Of a DNA stretch of 56,102 bases, positions 8,715-16,838 are shown one piece after another. The first letter of the stretch is position 1. Each line of letters opens with the position of its first letter. The stretch is taken from positions 1 to 56,102 of the forward strand of contig CAMNQH010000018.1 of the NCBI GenBank assembly GCA_946549035.1, written 5' to 3'. The position numbers and the translations under genes are program-made. Source of the DNA: an uncultured Lachnospiraceae bacterium. GTDB taxonomy: Bacteria; Bacillota; Clostridia; Lachnospirales; Lachnospiraceae. The notes beneath the pieces were generated by a model that searched no databases, was not told the origin of the DNA, and saw only the letters and a list, made by a program, of their open reading frames with translations.

Positions 8715-9388
8715 TGGGGAAGAGCAGGTATCATTTTTATTTGAAAAAATGTCTGTTACCGGTTCCGCCGTCTCAGCTTACCATGAAGATTAACAGTGAA
8801 AATAAAACAATCACTTTGATCGATCAGGGAGAAATAAACATTCTGAAACGGGCAGGGCTTACAGATATTGAGTTTGAGTGTATGATTCCTCAGGTAAAGT
8901 ACCCTTTTGCCACATATAAATCAGGATTTCGGGACGCTGCCTATTATTTATCCTACTTTGAAGCCCTGAAGCAAAACAGAAAACCGTTTCAATTTATTGT
9001 CTGTAGGGAGCATCTTGGAAGCTATGATTCCTTTGACACAGATATGAAGGTTTCCATGGAGGATTATAAAATCACAGAAGACGCCAAAAATGGGTTTGAT
9101 CTTATGGTAAAAATACAATTGAAGCAATGGCGGGATTATGGAACGAAAGAAGTGGATGCAACATTTGATCAAGAAAAGCCGAAGGTAAATGAAACGCCCC
9201 GGGATGCTGATAATCCTCCGCCTCAGACATATACCGTAGTCAAGGGGGACTGTCTCTGGAAGATTGCAAAAATGTACTATGGAGACGGTTCAAAATACCC
9301 AATTATATACAACGCCAACAGAGATGTGATTGGCGGGAATCCCAATTTAATTTATCCGGGGCAGGTCCTTACAATTCCAGCCATTTAA
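8714..9388 (+). CDS. LysM-domain tail protein (XkdP-like)
   Basis: A 224-residue protein whose ATG overlaps the last base of the tape measure stop. The first 150 residues match the XkdP/DUF-type baseplate protein found next to the hub. Residues about 171-222 form a LysM domain ([18 protein letters not shown] ... [14 protein letters not shown]) that binds peptidoglycan sugars. It is thought to sit at the tail tip or hub connection. Position between tape measure and XkdQ homologue is the same as in PBSX. Confidence 0.88.
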   Translation: MGKSRYHFYLKKCLLPVPPSQLTMKINSENKTITLIDQGEINILKRAGLTDIEFECMIPQVKYPFATYKSGFRDAAYYLSYFEALKQNRKPFQFIVCREHLGSYDSFDTDMKVSMEDYKITEDAKNGFDLMVKIQLKQWRDYGTKEVDATFDQEKPKVNETPRDADNPPPQTYTVVKGDCLWKIAKMYYGDGSKYPIIYNANRDVIGGNPNLIYPGQVLTIPAI

Positions 9389-9404
9389 AAAGGGGGTGTG
9401 TCTG

Positions 9405-10385
9405 TTGGGAGTGGAGCTTTTGATTGGAAATGAAGATGGAAAAAAAGTATATAAGCCAGTGGTGGAAGAAGGGATTGAGTGGTCAACGGAGCGGAAAGGT
9501 ACGCCTGGAAAACTGACCTTTAAGATATTAAGGGATGGTATATTGGATATTTCAGAGGGCAGCGCAGTAAGAATGACCGAAAACGGAGATCCTATATTTT
9601 TCGGGTTTATATTCAAACAACAGAGAGGAAAAGATCAAATGATCTCTGTTACAGCCTATGATCAGCTACGGTATTTGAAAAATAAAGACACTCTCGTATA
9701 TGAAAATAAAACGGCGGATCAGCTTTTGCAGATGATTGCGGAGGATTATAAGATGAGTGTGGGAACGGTGGAACAGACGAATTATGTCATCGAATCACGG
9801 GTAGAAGAAAATACGTCTTTATTCGAAATGGTACAAAATGCCCTTGATTTAACCTTGACCAATACCGGGGAATTATTTGTTTTGTACGACGACTTCGGGA
9901 AGCTGGCATTGAAGCATTTGTCTTCCATGGCGGTGGGAACCAAAGGAGCTTATCTGATGGTAGATGAAGGAACAGGGGAAAATTTCGATTATACTTCTTC
10001 CATTGATGATAATACCTACAACAGAATCAAGCTGACGTATGACAATGAAAAAACCGGAGTCCGGGAAATTTATATTGCCCAGGATTCCGGGAATATGAAC
10101 AAATGGGGAATCTTACAGTATTTTGATACATTGAAAAAAGGAGAAAGCGGCCAGGACAAAGTGGACGCCCTGCTAAAGCTATATAACAAGAAGACCCGCA
10201 GCCTGAAGCTGTCAAAGGTCATAGGGGATAATCGGGTGAGAGCCGGAAGTATGATTGCTGTAAACCTTGATTTAGGGGATATGAAGCTGGCAAGCTTCAT
10301 GCTGGTGGAGAGCTGCCGTCATACATATAAAGAAGGAGAACATTGGATGGATCTGACCCTCAGAGGAGGTGAGTTTGTTGGCTGA
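9405..10385 (+). CDS. baseplate hub protein (XkdQ-like)
   Basis: About 327 residues from the TTG at 9405, eight bases after AGGGGG. An in-frame GTG at 9396 overlaps that site. The sequence (YDQLRYLKNKDTLVYENKTADQLLQMIAEDY, later GTGENFDYTSSIDDNTYNRIKLTYDNEKTG) is that of XkdQ, a hub protein structurally related to T4 gp27/gpD late-control proteins. It forms the centre of the baseplate. The 3' end overlaps the following gene. Confidence 0.86.
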   Translation: MGVELLIGNEDGKKVYKPVVEEGIEWSTERKGTPGKLTFKILRDGILDISEGSAVRMTENGDPIFFGFIFKQQRGKDQMISVTAYDQLRYLKNKDTLVYENKTADQLLQMIAEDYKMSVGTVEQTNYVIESRVEENTSLFEMVQNALDLTLTNTGELFVLYDDFGKLALKHLSSMAVGTKGAYLMVDEGTGENFDYTSSIDDNTYNRIKLTYDNEKTGVREIYIAQDSGNMNKWGILQYFDTLKKGESGQDKVDALLKLYNKKTRSLKLSKVIGDNRVRAGSMIAVNLDLGDMKLASFMLVESCRHTYKEGEHWMDLTLRGGEFVG

Positions 10386-10770
10386 TGCAAACGGTTTGGT
10401 GGAGGCCATGAAAAGAGCCGCTCTGGACGCCCAGGAATCTGTGAAGCCTGTCAATGTTTATTTCGGGGAAGTCACTGCCAGCGCTCCCTTAAAGATCGCA
10501 ATAGAGCAAAAAATGACGCTTGGGGAGGAGCAGCTGATTTTAACAAGAAATGTTACGGATTATAAATTGGAGATAGATTTGCAGTGGGCCACGGATACAG
10601 GCGTTCTGGAGGATGAGACAAGGATGGAGCCTCTTCATTTCCACCATATTACAGGAAAAAATACCCTGCTGGTGCGCAATGCCCTAGAGGCAGGGGATGA
10701 GGTAATACTGATACGGCAGCAGGAGGGTCAGAAATTCATTGTAGTTGACCGGATAGGAGGTAAAAAATGA
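10378..10770 (+). CDS. DUF2577 baseplate protein (XkdR-like)
   Basis: About 130 residues. The start is uncertain between TTG 10375 and TTG 10378, both after GAGGAGG at 10363-10369. The product, ADANGLVEAMKRAALDAQESVKPVNVYFGEVT with a later HFHHITGKNTLLVRNALEAGDEVILIRQQ, is a small OB-like protein of the DUF2577 family. These are always found between XkdQ and XkdS in PBSX-type tails. Its gene overlaps both neighbours by a few bases, so the baseplate genes are translationally coupled. Confidence 0.84.
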   Translation: MADANGLVEAMKRAALDAQESVKPVNVYFGEVTASAPLKIAIEQKMTLGEEQLILTRNVTDYKLEIDLQWATDTGVLEDETRMEPLHFHHITGKNTLLVRNALEAGDEVILIRQQEGQKFIVVDRIGGKK

Positions 10771-11171
10771 TTCCCTCAACAGTTGGGATTTTAAATAAGG
10801 ATTTTAAAATAGAAAAGCAGCCCAGCCTGACGTATCAGATGCAGCCTGACGAGGGGCGGATTCGCGGGTATACGGACGGGCTCGAGGCAGTAAAGCAGGC
10901 GATTTATAAAGCGATCATGACAGAACGCTATCAATATATCATGTATAGTTGGAATTATGGAATAGAGCTATTGGATCTGTTTGGGGAACCTGCCACTTAT
11001 GTATGTCCGGAATTAAAACGGCGTATTACGGAGGCGCTGATTTGGGATGACAGAATCCAGAGTGTGGATCATTTTAAGTTTGAGTTCCCAGGAAAGGGTG
11101 TGGTCCATGTGGCTTTTACAGTTCATACTGATTTTGGGGATGTACAGGCAGAAAGAGAGGTGAATTTTTAA
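10767..11171 (+). CDS. DUF2634 baseplate wedge protein (XkdS / gp25-like)
   Basis: A 134-residue protein with ATGA overlap to the previous gene. GYTDGLEAVKQAIYKAIMTERYQYIMYSWNYGIELLDLFG and DDRIQSVDHFKFEF are hallmark segments of the DUF2634/gp25-like wedge family, including the E-R-x-x-Y-type region. The T4 homologue gp25 joins the wedge to the sheath and triggers contraction. It is followed by baseplate J with a one-base overlap. Confidence 0.88.
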   Translation: MIPSTVGILNKDFKIEKQPSLTYQMQPDEGRIRGYTDGLEAVKQAIYKAIMTERYQYIMYSWNYGIELLDLFGEPATYVCPELKRRITEALIWDDRIQSVDHFKFEFPGKGVVHVAFTVHTDFGDVQAEREVNF

Positions 11172-12370
11172 TGTATGAAGCGATTACATATGAAGTCATT
11201 CGCGATCGGATGCTTACCCGCGTACCGAAGAAATTTGATAAGCGGGAGGGCTCGGTGATTTGGGATACCCATTCACCTACGGCGATTGAACTTCAGATAC
11301 TATATCTTGAACTGGATTCGATTCTGAAAGAAGCATACGGAGACAGCGCTTCCAGAAAGTTTTTGATTCTGCGGTGCAGGGAACGGGGAATTTATCCCCA
11401 GGAAGCCACAAAAGCAGTATTAAAGGGAGTATTTGTTCCAGAGAATATTGACGTTACTGGAAGGCGGTTCAACATTGGAGATTTAAATTATATCGTAAGG
11501 GAGAAAATTTCTGACGGTGAATATCAAGTAGAATGTGAAAAGGCGGGACGGGTTGGAAATCAGTTCTTTGGAACCATGATTCCTGTGGAATATATCAATG
11601 GGTTGCGGAAAGCAGAATTAACAGAGTTATTGATTCCCGGAGAGGATGAGGAAGAGACAGAGGATCTTCGCAGGAGATATTTTGCATCCTTTGACGAAAG
11701 TGCATTTGGAGGAAACCGAGCGGATTATCTGGAAAAAACAAACGCAATTCCCGGAGTCGGAAGAACCAAGGTGACCAGGGTGTGGAACAGTGATTTTTCA
11801 CCGGCTGACATGATTCCGAATGAAACGGTAGAAACCTGGTATCACAATACGAAAGACAGCTGGGATGCAGATGTGCGGTCCTGGGTGGACGCAGTGTTTG
11901 ATACAGCAAAAGAAAAGAAGCTGACAACTGGCGGAACAGTGCTTTTGACGATTATCAATTCGGAATTCGAGGCCGCCTCCGACGGGTTGGTGGAAACGGT
12001 ACAAGCCGCGATTGATCCGGATCCATATGCCGGAGACGGATATGGGCTTGCTCCCATTGGCCATGTAGTAAAGGTGAAGAGCGCGGTGGAAAAAGAGGTT
12101 CATATAAAGACTACCATTACGTTTGAACCGGGATATGAGTGGGAAAATCTGCAGGATTTTCTTGCGGAGGCTGTATCTGGGTATTTGGAGGAGCTAAGAA
12201 AAGAATGGGCGGATTCTCCGTATCTCATTGTGAGGATAAGTCAGATTGAGACCAGGCTTTTACAGGTTCCGGGAGTGTTAGACGTACAAGATACTTTTAT
12301 TAACGGTGCAGAAAGCAATTTGATTTTGACGGAGTTTGAGATTCCCGTGCTGGGAGGTGTAAGCGAATGA
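11171..12370 (+). CDS. baseplate J family protein (XkdT-like)
   Basis: A 399-residue wedge protein. The N-terminus (MLTRVPKKFDKREGSVIWDTHSPTAIELQILYLELDSILKEAY) and the EDEEETEDLRRRYFASFDESAFGGNRADYLEKTNAIPGVGRTKV core are typical of baseplate J (P2 gpJ, PBSX XkdT). It carries the contraction signal between hub and sheath. The gene is coupled to both neighbours by one- and four-base overlaps. Length is normal for the family. Confidence 0.92.
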   Translation: MYEAITYEVIRDRMLTRVPKKFDKREGSVIWDTHSPTAIELQILYLELDSILKEAYGDSASRKFLILRCRERGIYPQEATKAVLKGVFVPENIDVTGRRFNIGDLNYIVREKISDGEYQVECEKAGRVGNQFFGTMIPVEYINGLRKAELTELLIPGEDEEETEDLRRRYFASFDESAFGGNRADYLEKTNAIPGVGRTKVTRVWNSDFSPADMIPNETVETWYHNTKDSWDADVRSWVDAVFDTAKEKKLTTGGTVLLTIINSEFEAASDGLVETVQAAIDPDPYAGDGYGLAPIGHVVKVKSAVEKEVHIKTTITFEPGYEWENLQDFLAEAVSGYLEELRKEWADSPYLIVRISQIETRLLQVPGVLDVQDTFINGAESNLILTEFEIPVLGGVSE

Positions 12371-12906
12371 TAAGAGAAGTGGATCTGATTTCTTACCTTC
12401 CTTCTTATCTTACGGAATACCAGGAGCTTACTCATACGTTAGCAGCAGAAAATCCGGAATTTGAGCTTGTATGGAAAGCTGCCGACCAGGTTTTGAAAAA
12501 TGAATTTATTGCCAAGGCAGATGAATATGGAATTTCAAGGTTTGAAAAAATGCTGCATATATTTCCGTCAAAAGAAGACTCTCTGGAAAGCAGAAGAGAA
12601 CGAGTGCAAAGCCGGTGGCTGGATGCAGTCCCGTATACAATGATAATGCTGTTAAAAAGGTTGATTTCTCTTTGCGGAGAAACAGATTTCCAGTTGACGG
12701 GGAATTTTGAACAGGGATATACCTTGATGCTAGAAACCGGCTTGGAGGAATTTGGAAAAGTCGCTGAGTTGGAAAAAATTATAGCCGGCATGCTGCCGTG
12801 CAATATCACGACTTCTGTTCATAATGAGACGTATGCAGATTTGAAGGGAACTGTATGGATGTTTGGCACAGCCAGTGTGTCAGAGAGCATAACAATATCA
12901 ACGTAA
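12367..12906 (+). CDS. DUF2313 tail protein (XkdU / YmfQ-like)
   Basis: A 179-residue protein with ATGA overlap to baseplate J. The pattern DLISYLPSYLTEYQELTHTLAAENPEFELVWKAADQVLKNEFI followed by a helical middle and a beta-rich C-terminus matches XkdU/YmfQ (DUF2313). This is the small protein that links the wedge to the fibre in P2-like and PBSX-like tails (gpI equivalent). It directly precedes the fibre gene. Confidence 0.86.
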   Translation: MIREVDLISYLPSYLTEYQELTHTLAAENPEFELVWKAADQVLKNEFIAKADEYGISRFEKMLHIFPSKEDSLESRRERVQSRWLDAVPYTMIMLLKRLISLCGETDFQLTGNFEQGYTLMLETGLEEFGKVAELEKIIAGMLPCNITTSVHNETYADLKGTVWMFGTASVSESITIST

Positions 12907-12919
12907 GGGGGAAGTAATT

Positions 12920-14287
12920 ATGGCGAATTTTTCAAAGCTGATTGTAACAGAAACGGGAAAAAGGCTTTTGCAGGACAGTTTTTTGTCAGGAGAGACTGTT
13001 ATATATACCCAAATAGCAGCAGCAGATCACAGTTATGGGGAAGAAGAGCTGGAAAAGCTTGAAAATTTGGAACATATCCGGCAAATCCAGGCTGTGAGAA
13101 AGATAGAAAGAGAGAATGGAGATACTGTCGTTGTAGACACTGTTTTTGATAATAAAAATGTCCAGGAGGGATACTTTTTCAGAACCATCGGGCTTTATGC
13201 AAAAGCGGAGGGACAGGAAGAATTGCTCTTTGCGGTTGCGGCGGAACGTTCCAATGCGTCTTATATGCCGGAACATACGGGAATCACAACGTCCATTCAA
13301 GTTAAGTTAAGGGTGAAACTAGAGAATGGAGAAACCATTCAGATTACGGTGGATCCTGCGGGAACCGCTACAATCGGGGATGTATTGGATGTGAAAACAT
13401 GGTTGGAGAACCATATGGCGGATAGGGATAATCCCCACAATGTTACGCCGGAGCAGTTGGGAATTGAACCGGGGGCGAACCATTATGTCCATCCCCTTTC
13501 CCACCCTGCGGATATAGTGACGCAGGACGCAAATCATAGGTTTGTGACGGATGTGCAGAAGCAGCTCTGGGATGGAAAGATGGAAAAGGATGGGAACTCG
13601 GCGGAGAATACCGCTGTTTATACCAGCGGTGACAGTACAAACCCTACCGGATGGACAGATGTAGCGGCGATGGCGTCCGGAGAAAAGCATAAAACGCTTT
13701 TGAATAAGTTGTCTACCATGGCAAAAAATGTCCGGTGGCTGTATAAGATGCTGGGAACTACGAATATTGCCAATATTGGCAATGGGACGGTGACAGGGGC
13801 TATTAGTACGTTAAACACGGGTTTGGCGGGGAAAGAAGCCATCGGCCATACGCATGATAACAGATATTATACGGAAGCTGAAATAAACAGCAAAATAAAT
13901 CTCCTCACTTGCACGGATGCCAGCGTAAACGTTGGTTACACAACTGACGGGGTTACAAAGAGTGTTGCAAATAATACAAGAACTGTAATGACAACTATTA
14001 CGATTGCAAAATCTGGATATTATATTTTAACAGCAGATACCAATTTCTCCAAAAATGGGACTGGTTTTAGATTAGGGACATTTTCATCGACAGCGGATGG
14101 GACGTCTAATACGGGAACTGGAGTAAATGTGCCTGCAAACAGCGGGGGTATGACGACAATACAAAATGTATATCTTGTTAGAACCGCTACTGCAAATTCA
14201 AAAATATATTTTGCTGTACATCAGACATCCGGTGGAGCTTTAAATGCTTCCACATGGATTGGCGTTATGCCAATCCGCTGTGTATAG
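12920..14287 (+). CDS. tail fibre with exchangeable C-terminus (form A expressed)
   Basis: A 455-residue fibre. Residues about 1-150 form the conserved baseplate-attachment domain (ANFSKLIVTETGKRLLQ, then RTIGLYAKAEGQEELLFAVA). A shaft part follows with HMADRDNPHNVTPEQLG and the VHPLSHPADIV segment. The last 150 residues, after the shared LNTGLAGK, are the likely receptor-binding head (GHTHDNRYYTEAEI, then a jelly-roll-like region). The codons for LNTGLAGK are the left copy of a 24-bp inverted repeat whose partner at 17371-17394 starts an alternative head on the other strand. Recombination would give a 433-residue fibre in frame. RBS AAGGGGGAAG precedes ATG 12920. Confidence 0.9.
   Translation: MANFSKLIVTETGKRLLQDSFLSGETVIYTQIAAADHSYGEEELEKLENLEHIRQIQAVRKIERENGDTVVVDTVFDNKNVQEGYFFRTIGLYAKAEGQEELLFAVAAERSNASYMPEHTGITTSIQVKLRVKLENGETIQITVDPAGTATIGDVLDVKTWLENHMADRDNPHNVTPEQLGIEPGANHYVHPLSHPADIVTQDANHRFVTDVQKQLWDGKMEKDGNSAENTAVYTSGDSTNPTGWTDVAAMASGEKHKTLLNKLSTMAKNVRWLYKMLGTTNIANIGNGTVTGAISTLNTGLAGKEAIGHTHDNRYYTEAEINSKINLLTCTDASVNVGYTTDGVTKSVANNTRTVMTTITIAKSGYYILTADTNFSKNGTGFRLGTFSSTADGTSNTGTGVNVPANSGGMTTIQNVYLVRTATANSKIYFAVHQTSGGALNASTWIGVMPIRCV
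13812..13835 (+). repeat. inverted repeat, left copy (crossover site)
   Basis: A 24-bp sequence, identical in inverse orientation to 17371-17394. It begins TAAACACGGG and ends GGCGGGGAAAG, and encodes (L)NTGLAGK in the fibre gene. The codon phase at both ends is the same in the two copies: the last base is the first base of the next codon in each. Flanking bases diverge on both sides, so the identity is not simply residual homology of two whole fibre genes. Confidence 0.92.
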
Positions 14288-14385
14288 GTCATACAATCCA
14301 TGTTTAATGAACTGGTAGGGGAAAATATCTCGAAACTTCTTTAAAGAATATTGCAAGTCAGTTTTGCATATGCTATAATGCCAAT

Positions 14386-14475
14386 AGGCAAAAAGCAATG
14401 ATAAGTCCATCCGGACAAAGAACGAATCCCCGAACCGTGTTGCAGCACAGTCCGGGGATTCTTCTTTTCTTTTTA
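14386..14475 (+). ncRNA. putative type I antitoxin RNA, copy 1
   Basis: A consensus promoter on the + strand (TTGCAA 14351-14356, 17-bp spacer, TATAAT 14374-14379) drives a short transcript. It ends at a strong hairpin (GAATCCCCG paired with CGGGGATTC) and a T-rich tract ending near 14475. The RNA is about 90 nt and has no evident coding frame. It converges with the minus-strand toxin gene, so its 3' half would be antisense to the 3' untranslated part of the toxin mRNA. The TxpA/RatA and C. difficile type I pairs share this geometry. Confidence 0.72.
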
Positions 14476-14497
14476 CGGTGGCAAAGCACCCACCAGG

Positions 14498-14596
14498 CTA
14501 TTTGTTGTCCTTATGGTCGCCATCTAACCATTTGATGATGTAGTGGCAGGCTACACCAGCCGCAACAGCGACTAAAAAAGCAATGATAACTTCCAT
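14498..14596 (-). CDS. 32-aa hydrophobic peptide, putative type I toxin, copy 1
   Basis: A small gene preceded by GGGAGGAGGTG. The product starts MEVIIAFLVAVAAGVACHYI, a single membrane helix, and ends in a charged tail IKWLDGDHKDNK. This architecture (one helix, short charged C-terminus) is that of type I toxins such as TxpA, BsrG and the C. difficile prophage toxins. It has its own promoter and converges with an antisense-type RNA gene. I know of related peptides in clostridial prophages, but I cannot name a family with certainty. It could instead be a small accessory lysis peptide, since it lies beside the holin and amidase. Confidence 0.72.
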   Translation of the reverse strand: MEVIIAFLVAVAAGVACHYIIKWLDGDHKDNK

Positions 14597-14641
14597 CCAA
14601 ACACCTCCTCCCGTTGCCAGGTATCGGTGGACAACAAACTT

Positions 14642-14670
14642 ATCATATCATAACTCTTTTATCTTTACAA
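14642..14670 (-). promoter_or_regulatory. toxin promoter, copy 1
   Basis: Read on the minus strand: TTGTAA (14665-14670), 17-bp spacer, TATGAT (14642-14647), about 45 bases before the toxin start codon. The second copy has the same layout. Confidence 0.72.
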
Positions 14671-14763
14671 TCGTTACTGCCAACGATTACTTGACAGTAA
14701 CAATATCTCGAAACTTCTTTAAAGAATATTGCAAGTCAGATTTGCATATGCTATAATGCCAGT

Positions 14764-14853
14764 AGGCAAAAGGAAATCACAAGTCCATCTGGACAAAGAA
14801 TGAATCCCCGAACCGTGGTGCAACACAGTCCGGGGATTCTTCTTTTCTTTTTA
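14764..14853 (+). ncRNA. putative type I antitoxin RNA, copy 2
   Basis: This is the same arrangement as copy 1, 378 bases further on: TTGCAA (14729-14734), 17-bp spacer, TATAAT (14752-14757), then the hairpin closing with CGGGGATTC and a T-rich tract. A few base changes distinguish it from copy 1, including in the loop of the hairpin. If the loops are the recognition elements, these could make each RNA specific for its own toxin mRNA. Confidence 0.72.
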
Positions 14854-14875
14854 CAGTGGCAAAGCACCCACCAGG

Positions 14876-14974
14876 CTATTTGTTGTCCGTATCGTTTCTG
14901 TCAAGCCATTTGCAAATGAGGTGGCAAACCACACCTGCCATAACAGTAACTAAAAAGGAAACCACAACTTCCAT
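14876..14974 (-). CDS. 32-aa hydrophobic peptide, putative type I toxin, copy 2
   Basis: The second toxin-like gene has the same length, the same GGGAGGAGGTG ribosome site and the same TDNK-type charged end. It starts MEVVVSFLVTVMAGVVCHLI and continues CKWLDRNDTDNK. Substitutions are conservative (V/I, S/A, T/A), and a membrane helix followed by KWLD and a polar tail is kept, which indicates selection on the protein. It belongs to the second unit of the 378-bp tandem duplication. Confidence 0.72.
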   Translation of the reverse strand: MEVVVSFLVTVMAGVVCHLICKWLDRNDTDNK

Positions 14975-15019
14975 CCAAACACCTCCTCCCGTTGCCAGGT
15001 ATCGGTGGACAACAAATTT

Positions 15020-15048
15020 ATCATATCATAACTCTTTTATCTATACAA
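15020..15048 (-). promoter_or_regulatory. toxin promoter, copy 2
   Basis: On the minus strand TTGTAT (15043-15048), 17-bp spacer, TATGAT (15020-15025). It differs from copy 1 by one base in the -35 box. Confidence 0.68.
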
Positions 15049-15078
15049 TCATTTATATTCCCCTTCCGTTTCCACAAT

Positions 15079-16155
15079 CTACACCCTAACCGTATGCTCC
15101 AATGCAATCCATCCGGCCCCGCTCTTCAGCCGGCCCCAAGTATAGCCTCCTGCTGCTTTTGTCTCTACAATATTGTACACACCTGGCGGGCAGATACCGT
15201 TTTTATCGTAGGATGTACCTGGGCCTTTCCGTATATTAAGGTCATTGATTTTTACCCGAACCTCAAATGCTTTTGTATGGTCTTCCGGCTCTGCTCCGGA
15301 TCCATCTGCATTGGCGTCTCCCGTCCGTATACAATACTTTGTGGAACAATTTATCCACCCGGCGCCGCTTTTCAACCGCCCCCAGCTTCCGGACATTTCT
15401 ACTATAGTGTATGTACCTTGATCTGTGATGCTGCCCACGATTTTATTGCCTGTTCCAGGACCGGTTCGGATATTAAGGTCCTTTACATGAACCTTATACA
15501 TTCCAGGTACATACCCTTTGTCTGTCCCAACCTGGCTGCTCCCCGGTGCCTGGCTGTTTTCCGGCGGTGTCGGCGCCACATCAGAGGTTATCCCCCCTAT
15601 CTCTTTGCTGATTACCTGCGCAATCGTCTGGGCAACTACTGTCTTATTGGCATTATACCATCTCATATCATCTCCGTCATCAATAAATGCCGTTTCCAAC
15701 AGCAAATACTTTGTTCCAGCTTTCTGAGCCTTATTAAGATTCAACAGCCCGGTCGAACTGGAAATCTGCCACTTTCCAAAGCCAAGGCTCACGACAGCAT
15801 CGACGATCCTTTCAGCGATTGCCCATCCTCCCACATTATCCGGATGCACATAGGCTCCGATCCCAGTAAACTTTCCGTCTCCGGACTCATCCTTTTTTGC
15901 TTTTGCGTTAAAATGCACTTCCAAAACAAGATCATATCCTCCATAATCTGGCGCCTGTCCGGCTTTACTGTAAGAATAACAGTTTTTCTCCTGATCATAT
16001 ACCTCTACTCCGGCAGCTTTTCCGAGGCTTTGAGACACCATGGATACCAGCTCCCTGGTGTACGCTGCTTCCTGGCCAAAAATACTGCAGGCCCCGGGAT
16101 CGTAAGTCCCATTGTAATTTTTCCCATGTCCGGATATTAATAATGCTTTTCCCAC
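15079..16155 (-). CDS. N-acetylmuramoyl-L-alanine amidase (endolysin) with two SH3b domains
   Basis: About 358 residues from a GTG at 16155. GAGGGAG lies seven bases ahead inside the holin gene end, and the longer frame to 16254 runs deep into the holin gene and lacks a site. Residues 1-190 are an Amidase_3 domain: LISGHGKN and DPGA near the start, LEVHFNAKA (metal His) and LLLETAFIDDGDD (Glu). A Pro/Ser linker follows, then two SH3b repeats, each with DLNIR(T/K)GPGT and WGRLKSGAGWI. These cut and bind peptidoglycan. It would lyse the producer to release particles. It is encoded against the tail operon in the present orientation. Confidence 0.93.
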   Translation of the reverse strand: MGKALLISGHGKNYNGTYDPGACSIFGQEAAYTRELVSMVSQSLGKAAGVEVYDQEKNCYSYSKAGQAPDYGGYDLVLEVHFNAKAKKDESGDGKFTGIGAYVHPDNVGGWAIAERIVDAVVSLGFGKWQISSSTGLLNLNKAQKAGTKYLLLETAFIDDGDDMRWYNANKTVVAQTIAQVISKEIGGITSDVAPTPPENSQAPGSSQVGTDKGYVPGMYKVHVKDLNIRTGPGTGNKIVGSITDQGTYTIVEMSGSWGRLKSGAGWINCSTKYCIRTGDANADGSGAEPEDHTKAFEVRVKINDLNIRKGPGTSYDKNGICPPGVYNIVETKAAGGYTWGRLKSGAGWIALEHTVRV

Positions 16156-16156
16156 G

Positions 16157-16441
16157 CTATTCTCCCTCGCTTTCATTTTGTATAATATTTGTAAATGCCT
16201 GATGTAATCCTGTGCTTGCAAGGCCGGAAAACGCCCCGTAAACAATTGTATCAAGACTTATGGAAGCATTGGCCATACATGCCAATACCGCCCCTAAAAT
16301 AGCCAATACCGACGGGATATATTGGTTTGACACGTGGTCAAGCCAGGTAATATGCTTTACGCAATACCCAACTATCAGGCAAGCTACTACGACAACCGGA
16401 ATATAATTTTCCGTCAAAAAACTTAAATTCATAAAAATCAT
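16157..16441 (-). CDS. phage holin (Hol44 / Phage_holin_5_2 type)
   Basis: A 94-residue protein with three hydrophobic stretches: FLTENYIPVVVVACLIVGYCV, QYIPSVLAILGAVLACMANA, and the DTIVYGAFSGLASTGLHQAF helix. The GAxxGLASTGLHQAFTN end is characteristic of this holin family. Holins form membrane lesions that let the amidase reach the wall. The stop codon is one base from the amidase start, so the two are a lysis cassette. A GGAGG-type site precedes the start at 16441. Confidence 0.88.
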   Translation of the reverse strand: MIFMNLSFLTENYIPVVVVACLIVGYCVKHITWLDHVSNQYIPSVLAILGAVLACMANASISLDTIVYGAFSGLASTGLHQAFTNIIQNESEGE

Positions 16442-16457
16442 CCTCCTGTTCTTGAAC

Positions 16458-16838
16458 TTACGGATTTACCGTTTTTTGTTGATTGGATACAGATGACATC
16501 TTTGCCACTGTTTCTTTTGGCTCTTCCGGCATTTCCAGAAGTGTGTTATAAAGTTTTGTTGCCACGTCATTTCCACCCAAGTTATGGTAAGCCTCATAGA
16601 CTTTTTTCATTGATTCCTTGGCATAAATCGGACAATATTCCCGTTCTTGATACTTGTTATAATTTTGCACAATATTTTCCCTCAGCAAGCTTGTTACCCC
16701 TTCCGAGATTGCCGTGCTCTTTTGCTGCTCTTGTTCCAGGCGCTTTGATATATCCCTATAAAGGGAACCAAGAATTAATGAGATTAGAGCAAACATCCAC
16801 TCCACCCAGTTGCTTTGAATATATTCCATGATCTGCAT
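16458..16838 (-). CDS. small membrane-anchored lysis-cassette protein
   Basis: About 126 residues from the ATG at 16838, nine bases after GAGGGGG. A GTG at 16847 overlaps that site. One hydrophobic helix (WVEWMFALISLILGSLY) is followed by a coiled-coil-like, charged cytoplasmic part (DISKRLEQEQQKSTAISEGV) and a Glu/Lys-rich tail. It lies 16 nt before the holin gene. Similar single-helix proteins accompany holins in phages (XhlA-like or holin-regulating), but I do not recognise the family, so the role is inferred from position. Confidence 0.7.
   Translation of the reverse strand: MQIMEYIQSNWVEWMFALISLILGSLYRDISKRLEQEQQKSTAISEGVTSLLRENIVQNYNKYQEREYCPIYAKESMKKVYEAYHNLGGNDVATKLYNTLLEMPEEPKETVAKMSSVSNQQKTVNP

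Larger units (their letters stand above)
14324..15048. repeat. tandem duplication of a toxin-antitoxin unit (378-bp period)
   Basis: Positions 14324-14670 and 14702-15048 are close copies. The +strand promoter boxes, the hairpin, the small minus-strand gene and its ribosome site all recur at an offset of exactly 378 bases. The hairpin, promoter elements and ribosome site are nearly unchanged, while the peptide-coding part has diverged most (about half of the 32 residues differ). This is the pattern expected of two units kept distinct by toxin-antitoxin specificity. Confidence 0.88.

Noticed and set aside
14420-14460. Shared CGAATCCCCGA between the tRNA-Lys T arm and the antitoxin-RNA hairpin, as a possible attachment core
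   Set aside because: The match is 11 bases of a GC-rich palindromic motif. It lies inside a duplicated terminator hairpin that has its own explanation, and flanking bases differ.
14992-16140. Long + strand frame of 382 codons opposite the amidase
   Set aside because: It is the antisense shadow of the amidase gene. The minus-strand frame has clear Amidase_3 and SH3b motifs and a ribosome site; the + frame has neither.
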